Part shown: positions 1-8,434 of the stretch, one piece after another | How the letters are laid out: each line of letters starts with the position of its first letter | How positions within the stretch are numbered: position 1 is the stretch's first letter | IMG/VR virus record: IMGVR_UViG_3300049489_000707 | Span: 1-64,000 of that record | Length of the DNA stretch: 64,000 nt | From: a virus | Strand: one strand, 5' to 3' | Program-made: the position numbers and the translations under genes | The notes under the pieces: generated by a model | Told to the model about the DNA's origin: nothing | Seen by the model: only the letters and a program-made list of their open reading frames with translations | Database searches by the model: none

Positions 1-1056
1 GATGGTCACGGTGATCTGGTCACCGGCCGACGCTGCCTGCGAAGCTGCCGCCGACTTCGGCGACTCACCCAGCTCGTTCACCGAGGTGACGTAGTAGGTG
101 TAGGTACCAGCTGCGAGGCTGGTGGTGCCAGCTGCGGTGCCGAGCGAGATCGACGGAGCTGCGGGGCCGTTGCTGCGTGCAGCTGCGGGGCGGGTCTTGC
201 CGCTCAGGAAGCGCGAGGCTTCGAGATTGACAACACCGTTGCTGACCCACTGCTTGCGCAGCTCTGCGCCGGTCGCATCCTGTGCCGAACCTGCCAGCAC
301 GATGCGCTCTTTGCCGAAGCTGATCTTGTTGTACGCCGAGAGCACCTTGGGGTCGACCAAGAGCTTGTCAGCCGAGCCGAGGTTCATGGCCGAACGGACT
401 GAGCCGTCTTCGATCATGTCCTGCGACAGGGTGCCGCCACCGCTGATGACCACGGTGTCGTCGCTGCCGTACTCGCCGAACATCAGGTCGGTCGCGTTGC
501 GCTCTGCATCCGACTGACGGATCTGCGCATCGAGGCCCAGCATCGAGGGGAGACCCGGGATGGCGAGCTGGTTGCCGTCGAACAAGCCGCTGTTCGAGAA
601 GTCAGCCTTGCCACGGAAGAGGTCGAACTCGATGTCAGCCGCGAGCTTCTTGGCTGCATCCGACGCTGCCCGCTCTTCGGCCTTCTGCCCATCGGCAGTG
701 TCGACCATGTTCGCCACGATCGAAACCCGGCGAATGTGCGAGTAGTACGCCATCGGAACCACGATACGAACGAAGTCGCTCGTCTCTTCCTGGCCGACTG
801 CGCCTTCGAGCTGAGCGGACCCGCCGAACACACCGTAGCTGAGCTGCCGGTTGAACTGGGCGAGAGTCGACTTGCAGCTGTCGACCTTGACCATCTTCTG
901 GAGCTTGATGTGCGAATCGTCGAAGGTCACGTTGTGCATGACCGGCGAGAGATCCTCGATCTGGAGGGAAGCGCCCTGCACGAGAGTGCTGGGTGCCGTG
1001 TTGTAGTTGCCGGCTTCGAGAGCCTTGAGCAGTGCTTGCGTCACTTCAGTAGCCAT
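1..1056 (-). CDS. Major capsid protein (C-terminus cut off by window edge)
   Basis: Open from the ATG at 1056 to the window edge without a stop, giving 352 residues. It should form the capsid shell. The call rests on position (directly after a scaffold-like gene in a portal-protease-scaffold order) and on a long alpha/beta protein with no enzyme motif. The N-terminus contains KALEAGNYNTAPSTL, almost repeated inside the 1212-aa protease protein at 4156-7794. The last visible part (about residues 310-352), with GTYTYYVTSVNELGES, looks like a fibronectin-III or Ig-like surface domain of the kind often attached to phage capsid proteins. The upstream sequence has GAGGAGA as ribosome binding site. 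Family assignment is inferred; a decoration protein is the alternative. Confidence 0.72.
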   Translation of the reverse strand, partial: MATEVTQALLKALEAGNYNTAPSTLVQGASLQIEDLSPVMHNVTFDDSHIKLQKMVKVDSCKSTLAQFNRQLSYGVFGGSAQLEGAVGQEETSDFVRIVVPMAYYSHIRRVSIVANMVDTADGQKAEERAASDAAKKLAADIEFDLFRGKADFSNSGLFDGNQLAIPGLPSMLGLDAQIRQSDAERNATDLMFGEYGSDDTVVISGGGTLSQDMIEDGSVRSAMNLGSADKLLVDPKVLSAYNKISFGKERIVLAGSAQDATGAELRKQWVSNGVVNLEASRFLSGKTRPAAARSNGPAAPSISLGTAAGTTSLAAGTYTYYVTSVNELGESPKSAAASQAASAGDQITVTI

Positions 1057-1091
1057 TTGTTTGTCTCCTCAATCCTTGTGAAATCAGTGTG

Positions 1092-2033
1092 TTACTTGTA
1101 GTCCTCGAAGAGAGGAGCCAGTGCGTCTGCCTTGACCCGCCCGTCGTAGAAGTCGTTGATCAGCGCCCTGTCGGACTTCTTCAAGTCCGGCTTCATCGAC
1201 AGTTCCTTCAGGCGAGCGTTGATGCTTGCCTTCGTGAGCGGCGCCTTCTCTGCCTCCACCTTCGGGAGGTGAGCCACGCTGGTCACTGCCTTGCGGAGAG
1301 GCTGCTCAATCATGAGCTTGATGGCCTTCGCGAGGTTCTCATTGTCTTCGCCCTGGCTCTTCACCAGCGCTTCGAGTGCCGCGATCTTGTCGTCGGTGGC
1401 CTTCTCGTTCTCAGACTTGCCGAGCGAGCCGCCTGCCTTGACCTGTCCACCGCTCGCCTTCTTGCTGCCGGCCGAGATTTCGCTCTTCAGCGCCATCGGG
1501 TCGTCAGGCATCGGGGGTGAGGGAGGCCCTGCCGGGGGAGCGCCTGCAGGAGCAGATGCGTCCGGGGGAGCCATCGGGGGAGCGCCTGCCGAAGCATCGG
1601 GGGCGCCAGCAACAGCCGCTTTCGCCGCCAGTGCTGCCTTGATGTGCATGTCCAGCTCTTCTGGAGCCAGTTTCGAGTACTCCGCCTGCAGTGCCTCGGG
1701 GGTCAGTGCAGCTGCAGCGTCAGCAGCGGGATCCATCGCAGCGTCCGGTGCAGGAGCGCCATCGGGGGAAGCCGAAGCATCGGGTGCAGGGGCGCTCTCA
1801 CTGCCTTCCTCGGGGGAGGGGGCAGGTGCAGCGTCCGGGGGAGCGGAGGCGTCAGCCGCAGGGGACTCATCAGGCTCTTCGCCTGGTGCGTCGTCCTTCG
1901 CGAGGGCCGATTTCTCGACCTCTTCCGCCTTCACGAGCTTGTCCTTCTCGGACTCGAAGGCCTTGGACAGGTCAGTGGCGACCTCGTCCAGGAGAGCCTT
2001 CAGCTCAGATTCTTTGATTTTTGGAAAACTCAT
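1092..2033 (-). CDS. Capsid scaffold-like acidic Ala/Pro-rich protein
   Basis: 313 residues. The first 50 are a charged helix with many Lys and Glu. Residues about 50-110 and 140-175 are low-complexity Ala-Pro-Asp repeats, and the C-terminal third is again charged helix (KIAALEALVKSQGEDNENL) ending in a basic segment. Elongated helical proteins with disordered acidic linkers, encoded directly before the capsid gene, usually act as internal scaffolds that are removed or cleaved during maturation. No protease site can be assigned with confidence. The 35-base gap to the capsid gene suggests co-transcription. Function is inferred from composition and place; a minor internal head protein is possible. 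Confidence 0.55.
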   Translation of the reverse strand: MSFPKIKESELKALLDEVATDLSKAFESEKDKLVKAEEVEKSALAKDDAPGEEPDESPAADASAPPDAAPAPSPEEGSESAPAPDASASPDGAPAPDAAMDPAADAAAALTPEALQAEYSKLAPEELDMHIKAALAAKAAVAGAPDASAGAPPMAPPDASAPAGAPPAGPPSPPMPDDPMALKSEISAGSKKASGGQVKAGGSLGKSENEKATDDKIAALEALVKSQGEDNENLAKAIKLMIEQPLRKAVTSVAHLPKVEAEKAPLTKASINARLKELSMKPDLKKSDRALINDFYDGRVKADALAPLFEDYK

Positions 2034-2071
2034 GGTGTGTCTCCTTGCTCGTCAGAAGCAATCGCTTCCGA

Positions 2072-2518
2072 TTAGCTGTTCGACATCGCCCGCCACTTGA
2101 GGTGCAGCTCCCAGGTCGCCTTCAGGTTGCCCGACGTGATGTCCTCGGGGCCGACTGCGTTGGTGTTGGCGCTCATGTACAGCTGGATCTTCGTGCCCCA
2201 CTTCTCGACCTCACCCATCAGAGCGAGCTTGTTGGCCTCGGTCATGAGGGCAACATCGGCGATGGTGCTGGTCTCCAGAACCACCTGCATCACGTGCGGG
2301 CTGAAGGCGCGAGGGGTGAGCCCCAGGCCGTCAACACCGAGCGGCTGCTCAGCGCTGACCTTCACGAGTGCAGACTGCGAACCTGCGGTGCCTGCGCCCA
2401 CGATCACGTAGGGGGAACCGTCGGTGTCGAACAGGACGGCAGAGACGGTTGCGAAGCGCTTCAGAAGCGCGTCACGGAGTTCAGCAGCGAGAGCTTGGGA
2501 CTTGTACGATTGAGCCAT
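2072..2518 (-). CDS. Putative virion protein of the head operon
   Basis: 148 residues, family not recognised. It starts as a helix (SYKSQALAAELRDALLKRF), then a beta-rich middle and a C-terminal segment SGNLKATWELHLKWRAMSNS. It lacks membrane segments and cysteines. It is the first gene of the short leftward unit 2518-1, together with the scaffold-like and capsid genes, so a head decoration, head-completion or minor capsid role is the natural guess. GAGGAGA precedes the ATG by a suitable distance. A candidate late promoter motif lies 53 bases upstream. Confidence 0.5.
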   Translation of the reverse strand: MAQSYKSQALAAELRDALLKRFATVSAVLFDTDGSPYVIVGAGTAGSQSALVKVSAEQPLGVDGLGLTPRAFSPHVMQVVLETSTIADVALMTEANKLALMGEVEKWGTKIQLYMSANTNAVGPEDITSGNLKATWELHLKWRAMSNS

Positions 2519-2570
2519 TGTGGATTCTCCTCAAAGAAACAAAGGGGTAGGGAAAGTTTTCGTTCAAAGG

Positions 2571-2579
2571 GTAGATTGC
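2571..2579 (-). promoter_or_regulatory. Candidate late promoter motif (variant)
   Basis: Read on the minus strand this is GCAATCTAC, a variant of the GCAATCTTMC motif found before four other leftward structural units. It stands 53 bases before the ATG of the 148-aa head gene, just after a rightward gene has interrupted the leftward operon, which is where a new leftward promoter would be needed. Confidence 0.35.
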
Positions 2580-2624
2580 GATCCCCCGGGACCAAAAAAC
2601 CGGTAAAGCCCTAATCTTGGACAC

Positions 2625-2969
2625 ATGAAGGAATGCAGCCTATGCGGCCTACCTAAGCCCCTGAGTGACTTTCACGAGAGAAACGACCGGGGACCACGGG
2701 GCCACAGGAGCCACTGCGAGGCCTGTCGATCGAAGGCGTACTTCAAGAAGCGCTACCCAGTGCCGTGCGGGGTCTGCTCAGAGCACAAGCGACTGGATGG
2801 CAATGGCAGTTGCAAGAAATGCAACGCGATTCAAGGGCTTAGGCAGTGTGGAAAATGCCGGAACTTGCTGGCTGTAAGCCTGCAGTTCTACGGTCACAAG
2901 ACTACATGTCGCGATTGCTTAAGCAGGCTTCCCAAGCGCAGGCGGCGCCTTGGCCGGCTCAGCCGCTGA
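2625..2969 (+). CDS. Small multi-CxxC zinc protein
   Basis: 114 basic residues with five cysteine pairs: CSLC near the start, CEAC, CGVC, CKKC, and CGKC followed by CRDC. The first 35 residues resemble the zinc-ribbon front end found before HNH domains of phage EndoVII-type nucleases, but no HNH motif follows. It may be a nucleic-acid-binding protein or a degenerate homing nuclease. It reads against its neighbours, and its last 51 bases overlap the 3' end of the convergent GGDEF gene. Start ATG is taken from the open frame; no strong ribosome binding site is visible. Confidence 0.6.
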   Translation: MKECSLCGLPKPLSDFHERNDRGPRGHRSHCEACRSKAYFKKRYPVPCGVCSEHKRLDGNGSCKKCNAIQGLRQCGKCRNLLAVSLQFYGHKTTCRDCLSRLPKRRRRLGRLSR

Positions 2970-4151
2970 GGGCTGCTCGGGCTGTACCACTTGCACGGGG
3001 ACTGGCGCTGGAGCTGGAACCGGAAGAGGCTTCAGTGGCAGCTGGTCGGCGCCCGTCGGGATGTGCCCTTCGTACCCTGGAACCTGGCTGGCCGCGTGAG
3101 TCTTCGCCTGGCCCGGCGCTGCACCGCTGGCCTTCTTCTGACCCTTCGCGTTGATGAGAGCCAGCTCTGCGTGGTCAGGCGTGTGCCCGAAGCCGAGGCT
3201 GAGGCTTAGGTTGTGGGTGCCGCCGATTGCAGGAATCGCTTCGAGCTTGTTGCGCACCGACCTGGCGAAATGGGCTGCGTGTTCATGGCTGGGCACGAAG
3301 GCGTGGAACTCGTCGCCGCCGATGCGGAACACCTTACCATGCGCTCGACCGACAGCCTCGTCCATCGCCTCGCGAATCGCTCCGCCCATCGCTGAGATGG
3401 CCTTGTTGCCGGTCTCGAAGCCGTGGACCTTGTTGATGCCGCCGAAGTCGTTGCCGTCCATGCGGATGTGAACACCTTGCTTGGGTCGGCTGAGGAAGTC
3501 GTGGTAGGCCTTCTTGTTGCCCATGCCCTTGACCATGGAATCGGTGAAGATTTCCCCGGTGAGGTGCTTGAGAACATCAGGATGCACGTGCCCCGCCTTC
3601 ACGGCCGCACGGAGGCCCTGGAGGGCCGCATCGAGATGTGGTTCGACTTTGGACAACGACATGAAGTACTCCTCGGCTTTCTGCAGGTCGTCTTCTGCCT
3701 GCTTATAACCGAGAGTAGCAGCTCCCTGTTGTACGTTGTCAAGCATCTGCTGTAGGTCCTCAGGCGACAACGGGTGACCGTCAAGGTACGCCTTCCCGTT
3801 GTGGAATTCAACCAACTGCGCCTCGGGCACACCAACGCGGTGGTACTCAAAGCGAGACTCGGGACCGGCACTGGGAGGAGTGGGCTCTTCGTTGATCAAC
3901 TCGGGATGTTTGCCCTGGCGCATGTCCTCCATGTTGACGACCCTGTAGTACATGCTGTTGGCCAGCTTCCAGATGACACGTGAGGCGTCTGCAGGGCTCT
4001 GCTTCTGCAAGTCCTCCAGCCATCCAACGTGGTCTTCCAGGACCTCGAAGTGTTCGCTGTCCAAGTAGAACTTGCCGATGACGGTCGTATGCAGGTCATC
4101 CCCGTGTGGGTGAAGCTGACAAAGCAGGTACAGATTTTGAAGGCCTTCCAT
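2919..4151 (-). CDS. GGDEF-domain (diguanylate cyclase-like) protein in head operon
   Basis: 410 residues. Residues 1-200 are helical and not recognised. Residues about 205-338 read as a GGDEF nucleotide-cyclase domain: metal-binding Asp in RMDGNDFGGIN (230-240), an intact RIGGDEF (276-282), the following strand LSLSLGFG (315-322) and a final ALINAK (331-336). In canonical cyclases the segment is D-x-D-x-F-K-x-x-N-D...G-H-x-x-G-D; here the second Asp is Asn and the GH..GD pair is GF..GN, so nucleotide recognition may differ. No RxxD product-inhibition site precedes GGDEF. The tail from about 365 is Pro/Ala/Val-rich and disordered. It lies 4 bases after the protease gene and is probably translated with it. 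Activity is uncertain; the fold assignment is fairly secure. Confidence 0.72.
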   Translation of the reverse strand: MEGLQNLYLLCQLHPHGDDLHTTVIGKFYLDSEHFEVLEDHVGWLEDLQKQSPADASRVIWKLANSMYYRVVNMEDMRQGKHPELINEEPTPPSAGPESRFEYHRVGVPEAQLVEFHNGKAYLDGHPLSPEDLQQMLDNVQQGAATLGYKQAEDDLQKAEEYFMSLSKVEPHLDAALQGLRAAVKAGHVHPDVLKHLTGEIFTDSMVKGMGNKKAYHDFLSRPKQGVHIRMDGNDFGGINKVHGFETGNKAISAMGGAIREAMDEAVGRAHGKVFRIGGDEFHAFVPSHEHAAHFARSVRNKLEAIPAIGGTHNLSLSLGFGHTPDHAELALINAKGQKKASGAAPGQAKTHAASQVPGYEGHIPTGADQLPLKPLPVPAPAPVPVQVVQPEQPSAAEPAKAPPALGKPA

Positions 4152-4155
4152 GAGC

Positions 4156-7100
4156 TTACCCTACCTTACCCGGGACTTTTTGTCCAGGAGCGCCCCGAGG
4201 GGGTGAAACGTCGGACTCTGAAGACTCTGGGTCCCGCCCACGAGGCCCTTTGCGCTCTTCCGGCGGCACCCAGGCGGTATGGAAGGGGGCTCGCATCATC
4301 GAAACAATGGTGGCCTTGGGGTTGCGACTCTCGTGCTGGAGAGCGACAAGTCGACGCCGGGCCTCATCAACGTACCTCTCAGGCACGCCATGGCGCCGCA
4401 TCTGCAGGTCGAGCTGCTGAGGGTCCAGTGCCTGGAGCCACTTCGCAGCTTCAGGGTGGAAACGTAGCTTCGCCTCGATGCTGGCCAGGTCTCTCGGGTC
4501 ATTCGGAGAGGCGGTCATCAGGTCGTGGTACTTGATGTAGTCTGGAGTGGGCGTTGCGTGAAGGTCCTTGTCGGCGAAAGCATATCCATGGTCGATGAGC
4601 TTCATGCCCCCGGGGGTCATCATGAAGTTACCACGGTGCCGGTCATGGTTGGCTGCGATGACGTTCATCATGGTCATCTTGTGCAGCTCGCCACTGGCCA
4701 TGAGGTTCTGCAGAGTCTGCTTGTGCTCTGGATTCTCGGTGTCGAGGTGCTGGCCACCAGCAACGTTCTCGATGACAGCATGCTTCTGACCAGTGCGAGG
4801 ATGCAGGACGACGCCGGTCGGGGTCACGTACTTGCCCATGCCAAAGAAATCTCTGGCCAGGTTGTGGTACAGGCCCTCTCGGCTGGGCTCGTCAAAGTCG
4901 CTCTCGTCGTGGTTGGCCTTGACGTAGACCTTGTGGCCTTTGTTCACGGTCCAGAAGCTCTGCGCTTGGTTGATACCTGAGAAGCTGGCCTGTTTTTCAG
5001 CATCGAAGTCAAGCCCATCGACCAGGTTGCGTACGTCGTCGTGGTGGGTGTACTCAGGCACGCCATGGACAGCGTGGCTGACGATGCTGGGAGCTGCCAA
5101 TTCCTCCGGGTACTGCTGGACACTGGCCCCGCCTGCACGAGGAATCTTCATCAGGTCCTCGGTGGTCCAAGACTGGGCCTTGTTGCGGGGAACGCCGATG
5201 AGGTGCTCGGGCGTAGCGCCAAAGAAGGCCATCTGCTTCCCGCCAGGGATGTAGCCGTGGCCAGGCTTGACGGTCTTGCCGCCAAACTGCACCGTCTCTG
5301 GAATTTGATTCAGGTCCTTGTACTGATTGCCGCCCGGAGGCTGAATCAGTGCTTTCAACTTGCCTGGGTCTTGCTCCATGTCAGTGAGTGCGCCCTTCGA
5401 CAGTTCGACCGACATCTCTTCGAACTTGACAATCTGTTGCGCCTTCGCTGCCTTCTCGCTGGACGCCAACAGCTGAGGCACCAGGTAGTGGAAGTACATC
5501 AGGAGAGCCGGCATCTCGCCATACTTCTCGACCCATTGCGCGTGGGTTTTCGCGGTCTGAGCGGCCAGGTTGGTATCAATCCCAGTCTCGGATTTGTTCA
5601 TGTACGGACCCACAGCGTCCCAGAAGGGCCGGTGGTCGGTGGCCTCGTTGAACCCGCCAGTCTTCATGCCACGGCTGGCCTCGTGAGGAACGATGCCCAC
5701 CCAGTTCTTCCAGAAGGCGGGGAAAATGGCGTCTTCCGGGTTTTCCTTGAAGAGGTGCCCCCATCGAGGGTGCTGGAGCATGTGCTTGACTGCGTCGTGG
5801 TGCTGGCCGTAGTACTTGTCGATGGCCCCCATGACGTGGGAGTTGTTGGGGTTCCAGAGTACCTCATTTCGGAGGTGTCGGATGGTGGCCCCATCCTGGC
5901 GCTTGTCGAGACCGAAGAGGTAGCGGCTGAAGTGGGTGTCGGGCACGGTGACGTTGCCACCGCCCAGCATGCCGTAGGTGTAGCGAGCCGTCTTGGTCGC
6001 GAGGCCTGGGACGCTGGGGCCTGCAGTGTAGGGCCCGATGTCTGGCTGGCCTTTTCCAGTTCGAAGACGGCGCTTGTTCTCCCAGTTTCCAGCCTGGGTC
6101 TTGTGGAACATCAGCTCTTCAACAGCAGAGCGGGCGTCAGCGCGGTGGCGACCAATCAACTCAGCCAGAGAGTTGTGGAGGGTGTGATACTGGTCCATGT
6201 TCTTGAGCTTGTTGTTGGCGAGCATGAAGCCGCCAATCTCGCCCGCCTTGCGGCCAGTGAGCTTCGAGTCGATCTTGTTGCGGAGAGCGTCGCCCAGACG
6301 AGCCCAGTGCTCCGGACTGTGGTCGGGGAACTTCTGGGGCTGGTCTCGATTGAGCCAGTCGTGCTTGAGCTTGTCACTGAAGCCAGGTTGTCGTGGGTCG
6401 GCACCGGTGGCCTTCATGCTATCCACGAGATGGGCGTACATCAGCTCCTGCATGGGCACCGGCGTATTCGGGCTCAGTTGACTGAAGAGCACACCGTGCA
6501 TGATGACTTCTGGGGGCAGTGTACCAGCCTTCAGGTGGTGGTGAACCTTCGACCAGTTCTCCATGGCGTAGTCGTGGAACTTCTCGACCTTGGGGTCCGC
6601 CATGATGTTGTGGAACTTCTGGCCAGCGTCCGTAGTCTCTTTGTCCCGGCTGGGGATGTACAAGGGGAAGCTACCACGAGGGGTGTGGAGCACCCCGGTG
6701 TTCTCATCGAAGTGGGGCTTATCGATGCCCGGATTGGGCTGGACGGGCTTGCCACGAATGGTCAGAGGGCCGTCAGACTCGACCTCGACACCAGAGTCTG
6801 AATCTACCTCGGGCTCGGGGGCGGGCTTGGCAGCCTTGGGGGCGGATCCGGCAACTTTGGCCGGATTCTTGGCCGGATTCTTCGCGGGCTTGGGGGCGGC
6901 GACCTTGACCTTCTCCTTGATCTTCTTCACCAAGTACTCCTTGATGACTTCCTTCTGGGCCTTCTTGATGGTGTAGTCGTGGACCAGGTCGGCGAAGCGA
7001 TCAATGAAGCCATCGCTGGCCTCGGGGAGGCGGTTCTTCAGGAACTTCCTGAACGGGGTCTTGCGGTCCCAGTCGCGCACGGCTGCCTTCACGCGATTGC

Positions 7101-7794
7101 GCAGGCCTTGGTCTTCACGCTGCAGAGCCGAGCCGCCGGTGAGGGTTCCAGGAGCTGTGTTGTAGCTGCCGGCCTCCAGGGCCTTGCGGATCTCCGGGGA
7201 ATCGATTTCCGGCTTGCCTTCCCACTCCATCGAGCCGCCGAGCGGGGTGAAGTTGGGGTGAGCGTGCTCCTGCTTCTTGACCGTGGGGTCGTTCGGGTCG
7301 GCGATGACGCCCGAGTGGCAGCTCTTGTTGCAGGGCTTGATGGTGGCCGCAACCCGGCGAGCGATGGAGCGAAGGAGGCGGTTGCCACCCTTCTCCTTCT
7401 CCAGGGTGGTGCCCTCGATGCTGTACCGGATGAGCAGGGGCTCGCCGTTCTTCTGGTAGTCGCGAATCATCGCGGCTGCAGCGATAGCACCGGGGTGACC
7501 CGAGCTGTCGAACAGGCGGCAAATGCCGTAAATCATTGGGAGTTGGATCTTCTGCCAGTACTCCAACTGCCGGCTGTCGGTGCAGTCCTCGGGCCCGTAA
7601 ATCTTCTTGCAGAAGACCACCTTGCCGATGATGTCGTTGGCGCTGGCCCCTGCAGCGTCGTCGCCACGGTGCTCCCAGTTGAGGACGCCCAGACCTTGCT
7701 CCATGTCGGAGATGTCGCAGCCCTCTACGTCCAGGATTTCCCCACTGGAATCAATAGCCTCTGAGGCGAATACGCCGTCGATGATCATGGACAT
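4156..7794 (-). CDS. Multidomain prohead protease polyprotein with kinase-like C-terminus
   Basis: 1212 residues from the ATG at 7794, chosen because CGAGGAGAA precedes it; the frame stays open to 8184 but that stretch faces a rightward gene. Residues 1-170 look like a prohead protease: LNWEHRG (His42), IIGKV (55-59) and RYSIEG (Ser125). Residues 204-228 nearly copy the capsid protein N-terminus. Residues 290-345 are a Lys-Ala-Pro then acidic linker. Residues 595-630 resemble the helix-hairpin-helix and Asp loop of HhH-GPD glycosylases (VPGLATKTA, VPDTHFSRY). Residues about 950-1080 look kinase-like: VYVKANH (Lys959), NHDRHRGN (1049-1056), KLIDHG (1065-1070). Protease and kinase-like calls are moderately strong, the glycosylase-like one weak. 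It may cut the scaffold and itself, leaving its domains inside the capsid. Confidence 0.68.
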   Translation of the reverse strand: MSMIIDGVFASEAIDSSGEILDVEGCDISDMEQGLGVLNWEHRGDDAAGASANDIIGKVVFCKKIYGPEDCTDSRQLEYWQKIQLPMIYGICRLFDSSGHPGAIAAAAMIRDYQKNGEPLLIRYSIEGTTLEKEKGGNRLLRSIARRVAATIKPCNKSCHSGVIADPNDPTVKKQEHAHPNFTPLGGSMEWEGKPEIDSPEIRKALEAGSYNTAPGTLTGGSALQREDQGLRNRVKAAVRDWDRKTPFRKFLKNRLPEASDGFIDRFADLVHDYTIKKAQKEVIKEYLVKKIKEKVKVAAPKPAKNPAKNPAKVAGSAPKAAKPAPEPEVDSDSGVEVESDGPLTIRGKPVQPNPGIDKPHFDENTGVLHTPRGSFPLYIPSRDKETTDAGQKFHNIMADPKVEKFHDYAMENWSKVHHHLKAGTLPPEVIMHGVLFSQLSPNTPVPMQELMYAHLVDSMKATGADPRQPGFSDKLKHDWLNRDQPQKFPDHSPEHWARLGDALRNKIDSKLTGRKAGEIGGFMLANNKLKNMDQYHTLHNSLAELIGRHRADARSAVEELMFHKTQAGNWENKRRLRTGKGQPDIGPYTAGPSVPGLATKTARYTYGMLGGGNVTVPDTHFSRYLFGLDKRQDGATIRHLRNEVLWNPNNSHVMGAIDKYYGQHHDAVKHMLQHPRWGHLFKENPEDAIFPAFWKNWVGIVPHEASRGMKTGGFNEATDHRPFWDAVGPYMNKSETGIDTNLAAQTAKTHAQWVEKYGEMPALLMYFHYLVPQLLASSEKAAKAQQIVKFEEMSVELSKGALTDMEQDPGKLKALIQPPGGNQYKDLNQIPETVQFGGKTVKPGHGYIPGGKQMAFFGATPEHLIGVPRNKAQSWTTEDLMKIPRAGGASVQQYPEELAAPSIVSHAVHGVPEYTHHDDVRNLVDGLDFDAEKQASFSGINQAQSFWTVNKGHKVYVKANHDESDFDEPSREGLYHNLARDFFGMGKYVTPTGVVLHPRTGQKHAVIENVAGGQHLDTENPEHKQTLQNLMASGELHKMTMMNVIAANHDRHRGNFMMTPGGMKLIDHGYAFADKDLHATPTPDYIKYHDLMTASPNDPRDLASIEAKLRFHPEAAKWLQALDPQQLDLQMRRHGVPERYVDEARRRLVALQHESRNPKATIVSMMRAPFHTAWVPPEERKGPRGRDPESSESDVSPPRGAPGQKVPGKVG

Positions 7795-7823
7795 GTTACG
7801 GATTCTCCTCGCGACCCATGGAT

Positions 7824-7833
7824 GGAAGATTGC
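7824..7833 (-). promoter_or_regulatory. Candidate late promoter motif
   Basis: Minus-strand GCAATCTTCC, 30 bases before the ATG of the 1212-aa protease gene. It lies exactly where leftward transcription must restart after the rightward island at 7.9-10.4 kb. The same motif precedes other structural genes at 14380, 59498 and 63121, with a variant at 2571. Confidence 0.45.
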
Positions 7834-7888
7834 CTCTTGCGTTCTGGTAGCCTGATGGTGTAGGGTCGGCCCATGGAGGCTGACCACA

Positions 7889-8131
7889 ATGAAGTTCTCC
7901 AACAAAAAGGAGCGCAAACTATGCCGACTCTGCAAGAAACGACCGAACACCTTCTCGACGGGCGGGAAGTACAAGAGGGATGCGGAGCACGACCTGTGCC
8001 GACAGTGCCACAAAAGTCTATCAGACTCCGACTGGCAGGCTCGAAACGCGCCCTCAAAGGCAGAGTCGTCCGAGTCCTCCTCTGGGTCGCAGCCCTCGGA
8101 CCCACCGCCGTTGTCGTCGCTGACCGGGTAG
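7889..8131 (+). CDS. Small zinc-finger protein, first gene of rightward island
   Basis: 80 residues, basic front and Ser/Asp-rich tail. CRLC and CRQC, 23 residues apart, form a likely treble-clef or zinc-ribbon site; the tail SSESSSGSQPSDPPP is disordered. GGAGG lies 11 bases before the ATG. It runs opposite to the head operon and faces the protease gene, with about 90 bases between the two starts. Function unknown; a nucleic-acid-binding or host-takeover protein would fit such a small early gene. Confidence 0.6.
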   Translation: MKFSNKKERKLCRLCKKRPNTFSTGGKYKRDAEHDLCRQCHKSLSDSDWQARNAPSKAESSESSSGSQPSDPPPLSSLTG

Positions 8132-8152
8132 CTCACTTCTTCGGGGTCTGCC

Positions 8153-8434
8153 TTGGTCACTAAGACCGCCAAGTACCGAGTCACCTACCGGAGATTCAAC
8201 GAGTACGTCGACACGGGCACCCATCTGACCAACGTCCACTACGTGCTGGAGTGCGACGTTGTGGCGCTCGATGCCACAGACGCCATAGCCAAGGCCTCGG
8301 TCGCTTTCATGCCGCTGGCCCACTGGTCTGGCGACTGGAAGGTCCGCATGCTTCGTGCCCCGCAAGAGGTCGAATTTGTTGGGTCTCAGCCCGATCGATC
8401 CACAATCGTGAATCTGACGAAGATGGGCACTTGA
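8153..8434 (+). CDS. Hypothetical protein of small-gene island (TTG start)
   Basis: 93 residues with an alternating hydrophobic pattern: KYRVTYRRFNEYVDT, then VHYVLECDVVALDATDAIAKA, then WKVRMLRAPQEVEFVG. This suggests a small beta-alpha-beta domain. An in-frame stop at 8129-8131 limits the start, and the first possible initiator is TTG at 8153; the ribosome binding site is weak, so the start is uncertain. Not recognised. Confidence 0.5.
   Translation: MVTKTAKYRVTYRRFNEYVDTGTHLTNVHYVLECDVVALDATDAIAKASVAFMPLAHWSGDWKVRMLRAPQEVEFVGSQPDRSTIVNLTKMGT

Noticed and set aside
2062-2076. Small hairpin GAAGC-AATC-GCTTC before the scaffold-like gene
   Set aside because: Five pairs without a T-run; likely chance.
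5041-6801. 586-codon open frame on the plus strand
   Set aside because: Antisense to the middle of the protease polyprotein; composition typical of a shadow frame.
7795-8184. N-terminal extension of the protease polyprotein to an ATG at 8184
   Set aside because: The extension is antisense to a rightward zinc-finger gene with a good ribosome binding site, and MSMIID at 7794 has its own GAGGAGAA and a promoter motif upstream.
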